NCBI GenBank assembly: GCA_947367375.1
Contig: CANBDZ010000006.1
Span: forward strand, 1-41,764
Source: an uncultured Bacteroidales bacterium
Lineage (GTDB): Bacteria > Bacteroidota > Bacteroidia > Bacteroidales > UBA932
Direction of reading: 5' to 3'
Length of the DNA stretch: 41,764 nucleotides
Made by a program: the position numbers and the translations under genes
Notes under the pieces: model-generated
What the model saw: only the letters and a program-made list of their open reading frames with translations
The model's database searches: none
Told to the model about the DNA's origin: nothing
Shown: positions 9,042 through 17,723 of the stretch, one piece after another
Numbering within the stretch: the first letter of the stretch is position 1
How the letters are laid out: the number at the start of each line of letters is the position of its first letter

Positions 9042-9680
9042 ATGGCAGAATTAAAAATCGGCGAGATCTCGAAGCCACGTTTCGAGTTCCGCTCATTCGG
9101 ACAGTGCTTCTGCGAGGCACACAAGAGAATGGCTCGTCTTTCGGTTCCTGTACCTGAAAAGGTATGGGAGCGCGAAAGCGACGAGATCTACATCATCTCT
9201 CGCAAGAACGACATCAACAATACTAAGATTCGTAACGGAAAGATGGACATCAAGACTTATGTCCAGACAGTTGACGGCCTTGAGCAGTGGAACCCTCTTA
9301 TGAAAGGTGAGTTCCCTATCTCACGCACAGTGCTTGAGAACGAGGTTTTCCCAGCATTCATGGTAGAGATGCCTGCTCTTGACAAGGATGAGTACACTTA
9401 TGACGAGTTCATCGCAATGGTGAAGGCTAACCCTGATCTTGCAGCTGTACGCGTACACAAGCAGCGTTTCGGTTATATGGTTAACGACACTATCTGCGAG
9501 GTGGGTAACGTGCTTATCAACGGAGCAAAGGTTGTTACCATCAACTCTGAGTCAACTGAGATCGAGGACATCAAGAAGACCATCGCTGACTGCGGTCTCG
9601 AGGGTGTTGAGAACATCAACTACCTCCAGGCTATCAAGCGTGTGATCGGTATGTCAGACAAACCACTTGCAAACGAGTAG
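9042..9680 (+). CDS. Divergent CYTH-like protein (function unknown)
   Basis: I do not recognise this 212-residue cytoplasmic protein as a named family. Its layout follows the CYTH/triphosphate-tunnel fold: a first strand KPRFEFRSFG, a pair DEIYIISRKND and TKIRNGKMDIKTYV, then RVHKQRFGYMVNDTICEV and GAKVVTINSESTEIEDI with a helix TIADCGLEG and a closing NYLQAIKRVIG. The last two match the end of CYTH proteins, but acidic catalytic positions (ExExK at the start, the final EIE) are replaced, suggesting a non-catalytic or altered site. It ends four bases before the canonical CYTH gene, so the pair is tightly coupled. A domain comparison would be decisive; an unrelated fold remains possible. Confidence 0.6.
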   Translation: MAELKIGEISKPRFEFRSFGQCFCEAHKRMARLSVPVPEKVWERESDEIYIISRKNDINNTKIRNGKMDIKTYVQTVDGLEQWNPLMKGEFPISRTVLENEVFPAFMVEMPALDKDEYTYDEFIAMVKANPDLAAVRVHKQRFGYMVNDTICEVGNVLINGAKVVTINSESTEIEDIKKTIADCGLEGVENINYLQAIKRVIGMSDKPLANE

Positions 9681-9684
9681 TATC

Positions 9685-10158
9685 ATGGCACAGGAAATCG
9701 AAAGAAAATTCTTGGTTGCAGGCGACTTCAAGCCGTTTGCAAAGAAGGCTACCCGCATTACTCAGGGTTACCTCAGCTCAGTTCCTGAGCGCACAGTTCG
9801 CGTTCGCGTGAAGGGTGAGAAGGGTTTCATCACCATCAAGGGTATCGGTTCCGCTAGCGGTGCAAGCCGTTTCGAGTGGGAGAAGGAAATTCCTGTAGCA
9901 GAAGTTCAGGATCTTCTTCAGATCTGCGAGCCAGGCGTGATCGACAAGACACGTTACCTCGTTGAGGCTGGTGACCACACTTATGAGGTAGACGAATTCT
10001 ACGGTGACAACGAGGGCCTTATCGTGGCCGAAGTTGAGCTCTCAGCAGAGGACGAGGCTTTTGTAAAGCCAGAGTGGCTCGGCGAAGAGGTGACCGGAGA
10101 TGTGAAGTACTACAACTCTATGCTTATGAAGAACCCATATAAGAATTGGGAAAAGTAA
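9685..10158 (+). CDS. CYTH-domain protein, tripolyphosphatase/triphosphate-tunnel type
   Basis: A compact 157-residue CYTH protein. The N terminus MAQEIERKFLV carries the ExExK signature; further conserved positions are RITQGYL, TVRVRVKG, FITIKG, SRFEWEKEIP, IDKTRY, YEVDEF and AEVELS, and the end GEEVTGDVKYYN matches short bacterial tripolyphosphatases. Members bind triphosphate compounds inside a beta-tunnel with Mg2+ or Mn2+; known activities include tripolyphosphatase, thiamine triphosphatase and class IV adenylate cyclase. The short, single-domain form favours tripolyphosphatase. I start at ATG 9685, which gives the conserved N terminus; the frame is open a little further upstream. It is followed by a palindrome pair and then an SLC13-type transporter. 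Confidence 0.88.
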   Translation: MAQEIERKFLVAGDFKPFAKKATRITQGYLSSVPERTVRVRVKGEKGFITIKGIGSASGASRFEWEKEIPVAEVQDLLQICEPGVIDKTRYLVEAGDHTYEVDEFYGDNEGLIVAEVELSAEDEAFVKPEWLGEEVTGDVKYYNSMLMKNPYKNWEK

Positions 10159-10163
10159 TAAAA

Positions 10164-10223
10164 GATTGCCGGTCAGGCCGGCAATGACGTATAGTCATCC
10201 CCGGCTTGGCCGGGGATCTTTTT
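10164..10223. repeat. Head-to-head pair of REP-like palindromes
   Basis: Two hairpins face each other: ATTGCCGG/CCGGCAAT (10165-10172 and 10178-10185, 5-base loop) and ATCCCCGG/CCGGGGAT (10197-10204 and 10210-10217, 5-base loop). Each is bordered by GTC on the inner side and CT on the outer side, so they are variants of one unit in opposite orientation. The second is followed by five T and may also terminate transcription between the CYTH gene and the transporter gene. Further copies occur near groES and groEL. Confidence 0.85.
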
Positions 10224-10238
10224 AAAAACCACAGACCT

Positions 10239-11849
10239 ATGACTGACAAGAACACAGAACTCAACCAGGAGCAGGCATTCGATCCGCTGGATATGAATAA
10301 TTATAAGCTGGAGAAACTCCCAAAGATGGAGAAGACCAATTTTGAGAAGTGGATGGCTCGTTTGGGTGTCCCACTCGCAATTTTGTCTTTTATTTTGATC
10401 TTTTGGGTGTTTAAGATCCCTTTCCTGGAGAATCTTAATTTCGAGAGTCTTCCAGAAAAGGCGGCTAGTAATCTGAATAAGATTGGTGAGGCGAATTTCA
10501 TACGTGCAAATTATGCAATGCTTGCCATTTTTGTTGCTTCGATAATCTTGTGGATTACTGAGGCTGTTCCGACCTATCTCACATCTCTCTTTGTAATTCT
10601 TGGAATTGTCCTTACTGGCGTCACTTCTCAGAAGGAAGCTTTTGCCCAGCTTGGTCATCCGGTCATGTGGCTCAATATCTTGTCATTCATCTTGGCAAGT
10701 ATGTTGGTCAAAACCAAGGTTGCCAAAAGACTTGCTCTTTGGTTTATTATCAAGTTTGGAAAAAATGCGACAGGAGTTTTTCTAAGCTTTATTGTCATTA
10801 ATGTGATCCTGTCTGCGTTTATCTCTGCCACTACTGTAAAGGCTGCAATTCTATTGCCTATTTTTATGACTGTGGCTGCCATCTATGGCGCGTCCAATGG
10901 TAAACGTAACAATTTTGGACGAAACCTTGCTTTGCAGAACCTCTTTCAGGTGAATGTAGGAGCAAGTGCATTTCTTACTGGTTCTGGAGCGAGCCTCCTG
11001 GCATACTCTCTTATTATAGGTGCAACCGGTGATATCGGCTATGGTTATTCTGATAGATTGTGGATTTCATTCCCTCTAGCTGTCATATTGTTGCTCATTG
11101 GCTGGGTTGTCGGTACAAAAATCATCTTCCCGATCAGCCGTGAGGAGTCAAAGCCTACAATTGAGGGAGGTATGGACCGCCTTAAAGCAGAATTGACAGC
11201 AATGGGTAAAATGTCCCTCGATGAGTATAAGTCAATATTTATATTTGTCGGTGTGCTGATTCTGTGGGCGACTGATAAACTTCATGGTATTGATGCAACA
11301 ACTGTTGCATTTATTGGTGCCGTTATCGCTCTTTTGCCTAAAGTCGGTGTCGTTAAATGGAATGATGTCGACATTCCATGGCACCTGATGTTGTTCTCTG
11401 CCGGAGCGTATGCAATCGGTGTCGGTCTTAATGTAACAGGTATTCCGAACACATTGGTTGACTCGGCCTTCACTGCAATGGGAGTTGCGGCAGATACTCC
11501 GTTCTGGGTCTTCTACCTTATCATGACAGGTTTGATGCTTTTCAGTGGACTGATATTCCAGTCGAAGACTATCAGAACAATGATTTTTGTTCCGATCGCC
11601 ATCGGAATCGCTCAGAAATATGGATTCGAGGTAATGAGCCTTGCTATTCCTGTATCTCTTTTGATTGAACATGTTTACGTGCTGCCATTCAACAGCAAGC
11701 CGGCAGCATTGCTATATACAACAAATCATTACAGCTGGAGTGACACCTTCAAGTTCGGTATCACCATGATGTTCATTGCATGGATTATGATAGTGATCTG
11801 GGGTGAGACTGTTCTCCATTGGTTGGGTTATACACCAGGATTGTTCTGA
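10239..11849 (+). CDS. SLC13/DASS-family anion:Na+ symporter
   Basis: This roughly 536-residue inner-membrane protein has an N-terminal soluble tail and at least ten hydrophobic segments. Family features visible are the paired repeats ITEAVPTYLTSLFVILGIVL and LWATDKLHGIDATTVAFIGA, the SATTVKAAILLPI segment, and NVTGIPNTLVDSAF, the second-half equivalent. DASS carriers move dicarboxylates, citrate, sulfate or phosphate with Na+; substrate cannot be read here. I start at ATG 10239, after the palindrome pair, because upstream codons come from the repeat. Position behind an OprP-type porin and CYTH proteins hints at phosphate or another small anion. Codon use is less biased than in the preceding four genes (TTG, TTT and ATT are common), suggesting lower expression or separate origin. 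Confidence 0.88.
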   Translation: MTDKNTELNQEQAFDPLDMNNYKLEKLPKMEKTNFEKWMARLGVPLAILSFILIFWVFKIPFLENLNFESLPEKAASNLNKIGEANFIRANYAMLAIFVASIILWITEAVPTYLTSLFVILGIVLTGVTSQKEAFAQLGHPVMWLNILSFILASMLVKTKVAKRLALWFIIKFGKNATGVFLSFIVINVILSAFISATTVKAAILLPIFMTVAAIYGASNGKRNNFGRNLALQNLFQVNVGASAFLTGSGASLLAYSLIIGATGDIGYGYSDRLWISFPLAVILLLIGWVVGTKIIFPISREESKPTIEGGMDRLKAELTAMGKMSLDEYKSIFIFVGVLILWATDKLHGIDATTVAFIGAVIALLPKVGVVKWNDVDIPWHLMLFSAGAYAIGVGLNVTGIPNTLVDSAFTAMGVAADTPFWVFYLIMTGLMLFSGLIFQSKTIRTMIFVPIAIGIAQKYGFEVMSLAIPVSLLIEHVYVLPFNSKPAALLYTTNHYSWSDTFKFGITMMFIAWIMIVIWGETVLHWLGYTPGLF

Positions 11850-11854
11850 TTGTA

Positions 11855-13315
11855 ATGATATCTATACAGGCGAAGAAACACGATAATTACTCCGTTGAGT
11901 TCAAGTTCGGATTCAACTGCAATGAAGGCAGAAAAAGCGATGACTTTTCGGTCAACGCCTGGATATTCGTGCCTAATAGCCTTGGCGTAAATGCGGATAA
12001 TTACGGAAAGAAGCAGTTCTACCGTGATGTCAAGTCCAATGTACGCCTGATTACTCCTGTATATCTCCTTCACGAAATCGCTCAGGACGATTCTTTGCCG
12101 CTTACTTCCTTGCGTAATGCTATGGAACTGCTCCTGAAAAGCCAGACTTCATCTGATCTGGATTCATATGAGTACCATCTCAAGATGTTTGCCGCCATAT
12201 TCAAAAGTTCCATCCGCAACCATTCGCAGCATATCCGCAGTGTCGGAAATATGGAAGCGGACAAATATCTTGTCGATGATTATGTCGCAAGCGTGGAGAC
12301 TGTCTTGAGGAAATTCAGGGAGATGTACCGTATCATCGACGTTCCGACAGTTCCGGAAAAGGTACGTGCCTACTTCAGGCTCTGCGACGAGTTCATGAGT
12401 CATGTCGTAGCTGTGCAGACTATACGCATTGTAAAGCATATTGATTCTCTCAAGAAGAATGAAGATTGTGCATATGCTCGAGAAGTGCTGTCGGTTTTGA
12501 TCCGAGGAGAGCAGAAATATAAGGAGAGCAGGGGATATGGCATGGTGACCGATGACTGCGAGCATAACCGTCGCCTCGTCTATCACCGTGGCATGCTGAA
12601 GAAGTTTATCGAAAGTGAACTGTATATCAGACTTGACAAGAAAAGGGACGGCGTGGCAGTAGAGCAGCTGTACTACAGTATCGCTGCGGGTATTGCCATG
12701 ATATTCGCTACAGCTGTTGCGTGGATTACCCAGACGCGTTATGGCAACATCACCTGGCCGCTGTTCGTGGCTCTTGTCGTCAGCTATATGCTCAAGGACC
12801 GTATCAAGGATCTTATGAGATACTATTTTGCACATAGGCTCGGCAACAAGTACTATGACAATAAGGCAGTGATTACAATCGGAAAGAAGCGTGTAGGTGA
12901 GATAAAGGAGGGATTTGACTTTATCTCATCCGATAGGCTGCCGTCAGAGGTGAAGAATCTGCGAGAGGCAGCAGCGGGTATCGATGAAGAGGCCAATATA
13001 ATAGAGGATAAGATTATGCTTTACCGCAAACGCGTCTCTATGGATAATGTCGCCCTTTCTTCGAACGATGATTATCCTATGTGCGGCATAAACGAGATAA
13101 TGCGACTTCACCTGAACCGTTTCACTTTAAAGATGGACAACCCGGAGGTCCCGATAGACACATTGGACTCTGATGGATCCATCAAGACAGTCCTTGTCGA
13201 CAAGATATACTATCTCAACGTGGTGTTCAATTTCATACATGACTCAGAGTCAGAGTTCCGTCACTTCAAGATTGCAATGACGCGAGATGGGGTCTTGAGT
13301 GTGGATGAATTGTAA
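11855..13315 (+). CDS. Unrecognised protein with two central membrane segments
   Basis: A 486-residue protein I cannot assign. It starts at ATG 11855, five bases after the transporter stop, so it is almost certainly in the same operon. The N-terminal 260 residues are soluble, opening with a beta-rich stretch (KHDNYSVEFKFGFNCN, then NAWIFVPNSLGV) and continuing as charged helices. Two adjacent hydrophobic segments follow (around YSIAAGIAMIFATAVAWIT and ITWPLFVALVVSYML), joined by a short loop, and then about 170 soluble residues. The topology places both soluble parts on the same side, probably the cytoplasm. It may act as a regulator or partner of the transporter. No catalytic motif is obvious. 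Confidence 0.8.
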   Translation: MISIQAKKHDNYSVEFKFGFNCNEGRKSDDFSVNAWIFVPNSLGVNADNYGKKQFYRDVKSNVRLITPVYLLHEIAQDDSLPLTSLRNAMELLLKSQTSSDLDSYEYHLKMFAAIFKSSIRNHSQHIRSVGNMEADKYLVDDYVASVETVLRKFREMYRIIDVPTVPEKVRAYFRLCDEFMSHVVAVQTIRIVKHIDSLKKNEDCAYAREVLSVLIRGEQKYKESRGYGMVTDDCEHNRRLVYHRGMLKKFIESELYIRLDKKRDGVAVEQLYYSIAAGIAMIFATAVAWITQTRYGNITWPLFVALVVSYMLKDRIKDLMRYYFAHRLGNKYYDNKAVITIGKKRVGEIKEGFDFISSDRLPSEVKNLREAAAGIDEEANIIEDKIMLYRKRVSMDNVALSSNDDYPMCGINEIMRLHLNRFTLKMDNPEVPIDTLDSDGSIKTVLVDKIYYLNVVFNFIHDSESEFRHFKIAMTRDGVLSVDEL

Positions 13316-13345
13316 ATACGTTATCTCTGATTTTTTGCTGATTTT

Positions 13346-13377
13346 TTTGTCTATTTCGAAAAAACGAACTATCTTTG
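13346..13377 (+). promoter_or_regulatory. Bacteroidetes-type promoter of the OmpA-family gene
   Basis: TTTG at 13346-13349 and TATCTTTG at 13370-13377 are separated by 20 bases, a full match to the -33/-7 arrangement. Transcription should start near 13383 and leave a leader of about 140 bases before ATG 13522. The leader is open in the frame of the gene, with an ATG at 13387, but the signal peptide fixes the real start at 13522 or 13525. Confidence 0.75.
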
Positions 13378-13521
13378 TCATCTAATATGGCCGAATTGGA
13401 GGGGTTTAAAAGCGTCTTCAATACCTTATTGGTCTGTAATGATGTGTGTTGTATTGTAAGGGATGGCCTGCTTAACTTATTGGTAATAAGCAAATTGTTT
13501 AACAACTATACTACTTATTTA

Positions 13522-14724
13522 ATGATGAAACGACTGTTTATGATTGCCGTGGCACTGCTTGTATTGGGTGGTGCTGCGAATGCGCAGCAGAGCAAGAGCG
13601 ACGAGACTCTCGAGTTCCGTCCTCATTGGAGCCTTGGTGTGCAGGGTGGAGCAGCCTACACTCTTGGTGAGGCTTCTTTTGCAGAACTCCTCTCTCCAGC
13701 AGCTCAGCTGTCAGCAACTTACCACTTCCATCACGCATTTGGTGTACGTGCTGGACTTAGTGGATGGCAGGGTAAAGGTGGCCTTCTTGTAGGATCTCAG
13801 GATGTTTACAAGTTCAACTATGGCCAGCTTAGTGCAGACTTTACTGTTGATCTTGCAAGCCTTATCGCTGGCTTCGATCACCAGAGAGCCTTCACCCCTT
13901 ATCTTTTTGCCGGTATCGGCGGAGCTTATGGTTTCAACAACGGTGCTGTTGCTCTTGCAAAAGAGTATGCTGCAGCGCTTCCTTACGTTTGGGACACTAA
14001 GGCTTTCGTTGTAGGCCGTGCTGGTGCTGGTGTTGACTTCTGGGTGAGCAAGGCAATTGCTCTCGGCCTCGAGGCTAACACTAATTTCTATTCTGACAAG
14101 TTCAATTCAAAGCAGGCACAGAAGGGTCTCCTCGCTGACTGGCAGTTCAACCTCCTCGCAGGTGTGAAGTTCCGTCTTGGTGAGAACACTCGTCCTTCAG
14201 CTGTTTACGCTGCTCAGGTAGCTGCTGCTGAGGCTGCTGCCGCTGCTGCTGCTGCTCTCGCTGCTGAGAAGGCTGCTGCTGAGAAGGCTGCCGCTGAGAA
14301 GGCTGCTGCTGAGAAGGCTGCTGCTGAGAAGGCTGCCGCTGAGAAGGCTGCTGCTGAGGCTGCTGCTGCTGCAAAGGCTGCTGCTGAGAAGGCTGCAATC
14401 GCTGCTGAGAACTCAGAGGATGTATTCTTCACTATTGACTCTTACTACATCCGCACTAACGAGGGTAAGAAGCTCGAGAAGCTCGCTTCTTGGATGAAGG
14501 AGAATCCTGACTTTACAGTAACTCTCGTAGGTTACGCTGATAAGAAGACTGGTACATATGAGATCAACCAGAGAATTTCTGAGCGTCGTGCAAACGCCGT
14601 TAAGGACAGACTCGTTAAGCTTGGTGTTCCAGCTGAAAGAATCATGACATTCTTCAAGGGTGACACAGTTCAGCCATTCGCTGAGAACGCTAAGAACCGT
14701 GTTGTAATCTGTGCACTCGAGTAA
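13522..14724 (+). CDS. OmpA-family outer membrane protein with Ala-rich linker
   Basis: The protein has a signal peptide (MKRLFMIAVALLVLGGAANAQ), an N-terminal membrane barrel of about 200 residues (WSLGVQGGAAYTLG to NLLAGVKFRLGEN), an alanine-rich helical linker of about 60 residues built from AEKAA repeats, and a C-terminal OmpA peptidoglycan-binding domain (VFFTIDSYYIRTNEGKKL, VTLVGYADKKTGTYEINQ, RISERRANAVKDRLVKLGV, NRVVICALE). It should anchor the outer membrane to peptidoglycan. Two ATG codons (13522, 13525) are possible starts. The full-match promoter, the long leader and very biased codons indicate high expression. A coiled-coil lipoprotein gene follows 44 bases later, probably on the same transcript. 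Confidence 0.93.
   Translation: MMKRLFMIAVALLVLGGAANAQQSKSDETLEFRPHWSLGVQGGAAYTLGEASFAELLSPAAQLSATYHFHHAFGVRAGLSGWQGKGGLLVGSQDVYKFNYGQLSADFTVDLASLIAGFDHQRAFTPYLFAGIGGAYGFNNGAVALAKEYAAALPYVWDTKAFVVGRAGAGVDFWVSKAIALGLEANTNFYSDKFNSKQAQKGLLADWQFNLLAGVKFRLGENTRPSAVYAAQVAAAEAAAAAAAALAAEKAAAEKAAAEKAAAEKAAAEKAAAEKAAAEAAAAAKAAAEKAAIAAENSEDVFFTIDSYYIRTNEGKKLEKLASWMKENPDFTVTLVGYADKKTGTYEINQRISERRANAVKDRLVKLGVPAERIMTFFKGDTVQPFAENAKNRVVICALE
14215..14401 (+). repeat. Tandem 15-base repeat coding for AEKAA units
   Basis: Near-identical 15-base units of the form GCTGAGAAGGCTGCT repeat about six times in the middle of this stretch, flanked by poly-alanine codons. Units differ mainly by GCT/GCC. It forms the helical spacer of the OmpA-family protein. 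Such a repeat may vary in copy number by slippage, and because the unit is a multiple of three the frame would be kept. Confidence 0.85.
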
Positions 14725-14768
14725 TCGGAAGATAATTTTTAACTAATATTTAACAAATCTAAGTAATT

Positions 14769-17633
14769 ATGAAATCAATTTTCACAAATCTTGGCAAGTT
14801 GCTTCTTTGCGGAGCTACAGTTGCTATGATTGGATGTACTGATCTTTCAGACATCAACTTGGTTGACGACAAGGCGGATGCTAACAAGGAGCAGCTCGCT
14901 GACCTCCAGTCAACTCTCAGCCAGCTCGAGGCTAAGCTCCAGGCTGATTACGCTCTTAAGTCAGAGCTCGAGACTGTAAAGGCTCAGATCGCTGACGAGA
15001 AGGCAGCTCTTGAGGCTGCTATCGCTGCAGGTGACGCAGCTGCTATCGCTGCTGCAAAGGCAGATCTCGACGCTGCTGTTGCACAGGTAACAACTGAGAT
15101 CGCAGGTATCTACACACGTCTTGAGGCTCTCGAGGCTGCTGACGGTACTGAGGAGATCGCTGCTCAGCTCGCAGCTCTCGATGCATACGTTCTCTCACTC
15201 GAAGAGGCTATCGTTGGCCGTCTTGACACTGTAGAGCAGGCTCTTTCTGCTGTAACAGTTCTTCTCGAGGATGAGGCTGCTGCACGTCAGCTCGCTGATG
15301 AGGAGCTTTGGGCTTCTATCTATGGTCTTCAGGAGGTTATCACAGCTGTAAACAACAAGATCGAGGATATCGAGGCTCAGGAGTATGTTTCTGCAGCTGA
15401 CCTTGAGGCTGTTTACACTTCAATCTATGAGGCTCAGGCATCTATCTCTTCAGTTTACAACCAGCTCCTTGACCTTGCTGCAAAGCACGATCAGGACGTT
15501 GAGGAGATCTATGCTAAGATCAACGTAGTTGAGGAGGCTCTCTCAGCTCTCGTATTCACTGTATCTGACGTTCAGGATGAGCTCGCTGCACAGCTCGCAG
15601 CTCTCGAGGCTATCCAGGGTTACATCGAGGAACTCTACATCGCTGACCAGAACATGCAGGAGTACTACACTCAGCTTCTCAACTCTGTAAACGCACAGAT
15701 CGAGGATCTCGCTGCAGCTCACGAGGAGATCTACGCAGCTTACTACCAGCTCCAGGAGCAGTTCACTCAGCTCTACAACGCTCTCACTAACGCTGACGAG
15801 GAGCTCAGAGCAGAGATGGAGTCACTTATCTCTGAGACTAAGAACGAGCTCGGACAGGCAGTAACTTTCCTTACTAACCTTCTTAACGACTACACTGGTC
15901 AGATCGACAACCTCGCAGCTCGCGTACAGAGCCTCGTATTCATCCCTGAGTACTCAGATGGTAAGGCTACAATCGAGTGGGGTCTCCTTATCGACAACGA
16001 TTCAGCTGTAAACTTCCTTCTTAACAACGTTCTTACTGCAGGTAACATCGACGCTGCTAAGGATCTTGCACAGACTATTATCTCTGATGTTAAGAATGTT
16101 ATCCTTGGTTACACTGGTAACCTCGAGCAGAATGTTAATGATTTCCTTAATGGTATCATCAACGAGCCAGCTCTCGAGGCTGCTTTCAAGGACCTCTTCT
16201 ACAATCTCCAGACTATGATCGAGGCTACTGTTCTCGAGTACTATTATGGTCTTGAGTATGGTTGGTGGATAGATTTCGGTGGTGCTACTCCTGAGGATCT
16301 CGCTGCACAGATTTCTGCAGACATCCTTGCTGCATTCAACATCAACAACCTTGACCTTACTTCAATCGTTAAGTCTCTTCTCGGTGACCTTAAGGCACAG
16401 GGTATCGCTACTGCAAAGGATCTCGTAAATGCTCTTAAGAGCGTTTCACTCAACGACATCGTTGCAGCTCTCAACTCTGACGAGCTCCACGGTCTTCTTT
16501 CTGAGATCTTCTCAGCTGTTAAGGGTCTCGAGTCTAAGGTTCTTGAGAACACAGCTCTCCTCAAGAAGGAGTCTGTAATCAGATATAAGGTTATGGGTCA
16601 GAACGCTACAGCTCTTGCTGCTGCAATCGCTGCTAACCCTTCAGTTCTTTCTTACGACGTTGAGGCTGTAGACGTACGCGCTGCTGCTCCAGGTCTTGAG
16701 ATCACTAAGGTTGCTGCTAAGGGTGACGAGATCCACGTAACTGTAGTTCCTCAGAACTTCCACTATCGTTTCTACCTCACTTACATCCTTGAGGATTCAT
16801 TCCTTTACGGTGCAGCTGAGAGCTTCTTCGACAAGATGGACAAGACTGGTCTTATCTCTTACAGCGCAGCTCTCGTTCTTAACGATGGTAACAACATCCG
16901 TTCAACTGAGTACACTAACTTCGTATCAGCTGAGAACCCTGAGATCTTCACTCCAGAGGTTATCAAGAATGGTGCAGTTGTAGAGCACGAGACTATCACA
17001 GGTGTTAAGGGTCAGCTCGAGTCATTCACTCTTTGCGAGGGAATGTATATCGGTTACCTCAGCGTTCCTAACAGAGTAATCCTTACTAAGGAGCAGCTCG
17101 AGGCTAAGGGATACTTCGGTTTCACTGAGAAGGCAACTGTTAAGACTAACAACAACGGTATCGCAGGTCCTTGCCAGTTCAATGGTCTTACTGCAACTGT
17201 TAAGGCTTGGTCAGACTATACATTCACTACTTACTGGTCAGTTAACGACATCGTTCTCGTTACAACTTCAGACCTCGTTTGGTCACTTCCTGAGTCAGTT
17301 CTCGTATGGGAAGGTGCAGCAGATGCTAACGACAACACTCCAGTTTCTGTTGCAGCTGAGGACATCGCAGCTTGGTTCGATGGTCTTGCTGTAGGTCAGA
17401 GCCTCCACTTCGAGTTCACAGTTCCTACTTCAACAGTAGCTTGTATTCACATGTACGACTCTAACAAGCCAGGTGCTTGGGAGTTCTTCTCTACTGAGAC
17501 ATACTACGCAGCTGGTAACTACTACCTCGACCTTCCTGTCACTGCATCTCTTCTTGCCGCTCTCAAGGAGTCTGAGGAGATTGTATTCGCTGGTTCTGGT
17601 TTCGTAATGAAGTCAATCACACTTTATCTCTAA
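14769..17633 (+). CDS. Large coiled-coil surface lipoprotein
   Basis: A 954-residue lipoprotein (signal ending AMIGC, mature from Cys). Residues about 35-390 are almost wholly coiled-coil, with many repeats of the kind LAAQLAALEA and IYAKINVVEEAL. This is followed by RVQSLVFIPEYSDGKATIEWG, a junction I associate with Bacteroidales coiled-coil lipoproteins. A helical middle and a beta-rich C-terminal half follow, the latter ending in a sandwich-like domain (SLHFEFTVPTSTVACIHMYD, FVMKSITLYL). The protein could form a long stalk holding a C-terminal binding domain away from the surface. Codon use is extremely biased (GCT, CTC, GAG, ATC), like the preceding OmpA gene, so this may be one of the cell's most abundant proteins. 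Ligand and function are unknown. Confidence 0.83.
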   Translation: MKSIFTNLGKLLLCGATVAMIGCTDLSDINLVDDKADANKEQLADLQSTLSQLEAKLQADYALKSELETVKAQIADEKAALEAAIAAGDAAAIAAAKADLDAAVAQVTTEIAGIYTRLEALEAADGTEEIAAQLAALDAYVLSLEEAIVGRLDTVEQALSAVTVLLEDEAAARQLADEELWASIYGLQEVITAVNNKIEDIEAQEYVSAADLEAVYTSIYEAQASISSVYNQLLDLAAKHDQDVEEIYAKINVVEEALSALVFTVSDVQDELAAQLAALEAIQGYIEELYIADQNMQEYYTQLLNSVNAQIEDLAAAHEEIYAAYYQLQEQFTQLYNALTNADEELRAEMESLISETKNELGQAVTFLTNLLNDYTGQIDNLAARVQSLVFIPEYSDGKATIEWGLLIDNDSAVNFLLNNVLTAGNIDAAKDLAQTIISDVKNVILGYTGNLEQNVNDFLNGIINEPALEAAFKDLFYNLQTMIEATVLEYYYGLEYGWWIDFGGATPEDLAAQISADILAAFNINNLDLTSIVKSLLGDLKAQGIATAKDLVNALKSVSLNDIVAALNSDELHGLLSEIFSAVKGLESKVLENTALLKKESVIRYKVMGQNATALAAAIAANPSVLSYDVEAVDVRAAAPGLEITKVAAKGDEIHVTVVPQNFHYRFYLTYILEDSFLYGAAESFFDKMDKTGLISYSAALVLNDGNNIRSTEYTNFVSAENPEIFTPEVIKNGAVVEHETITGVKGQLESFTLCEGMYIGYLSVPNRVILTKEQLEAKGYFGFTEKATVKTNNNGIAGPCQFNGLTATVKAWSDYTFTTYWSVNDIVLVTTSDLVWSLPESVLVWEGAADANDNTPVSVAAEDIAAWFDGLAVGQSLHFEFTVPTSTVACIHMYDSNKPGAWEFFSTETYYAAGNYYLDLPVTASLLAALKESEEIVFAGSGFVMKSITLYL

Positions 17634-17649
17634 TATAAAGTGACACAAT

Positions 17650-17678
17650 AAAAAGGTGGCCATTTGGCCACCTTTTTT
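17650..17678. terminator. Strong bidirectional intrinsic terminator
   Basis: A 13-base perfect stem (AAAAAGGTGGCCA paired with TGGCCACCTTTTT, two-base loop) has A-runs on one side and T-runs on the other, so it can end transcription from both the coiled-coil lipoprotein (+) and hutI (-). Confidence 0.92.
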
Positions 17679-17723
17679 ATTTATATATAGTCAGGTAAAC
17701 ACTCTGCCTGATTTCTTGATTCG

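Noticed and set aside
12164..12835. 223-codon open frame on the minus strand within the unassigned membrane protein gene
   Set aside because: The plus-strand gene is tightly linked to the transporter, has proper membrane segments and starts correctly; the antisense product is rich in Cys, His and Ser with no domain pattern.
13375..13521. N-terminal extension of the OmpA-family protein or a leader peptide from ATG 13387
   Set aside because: It is in frame with the gene but would bury the signal peptide at an internal position; a cleavable signal starts at 13522/13525.
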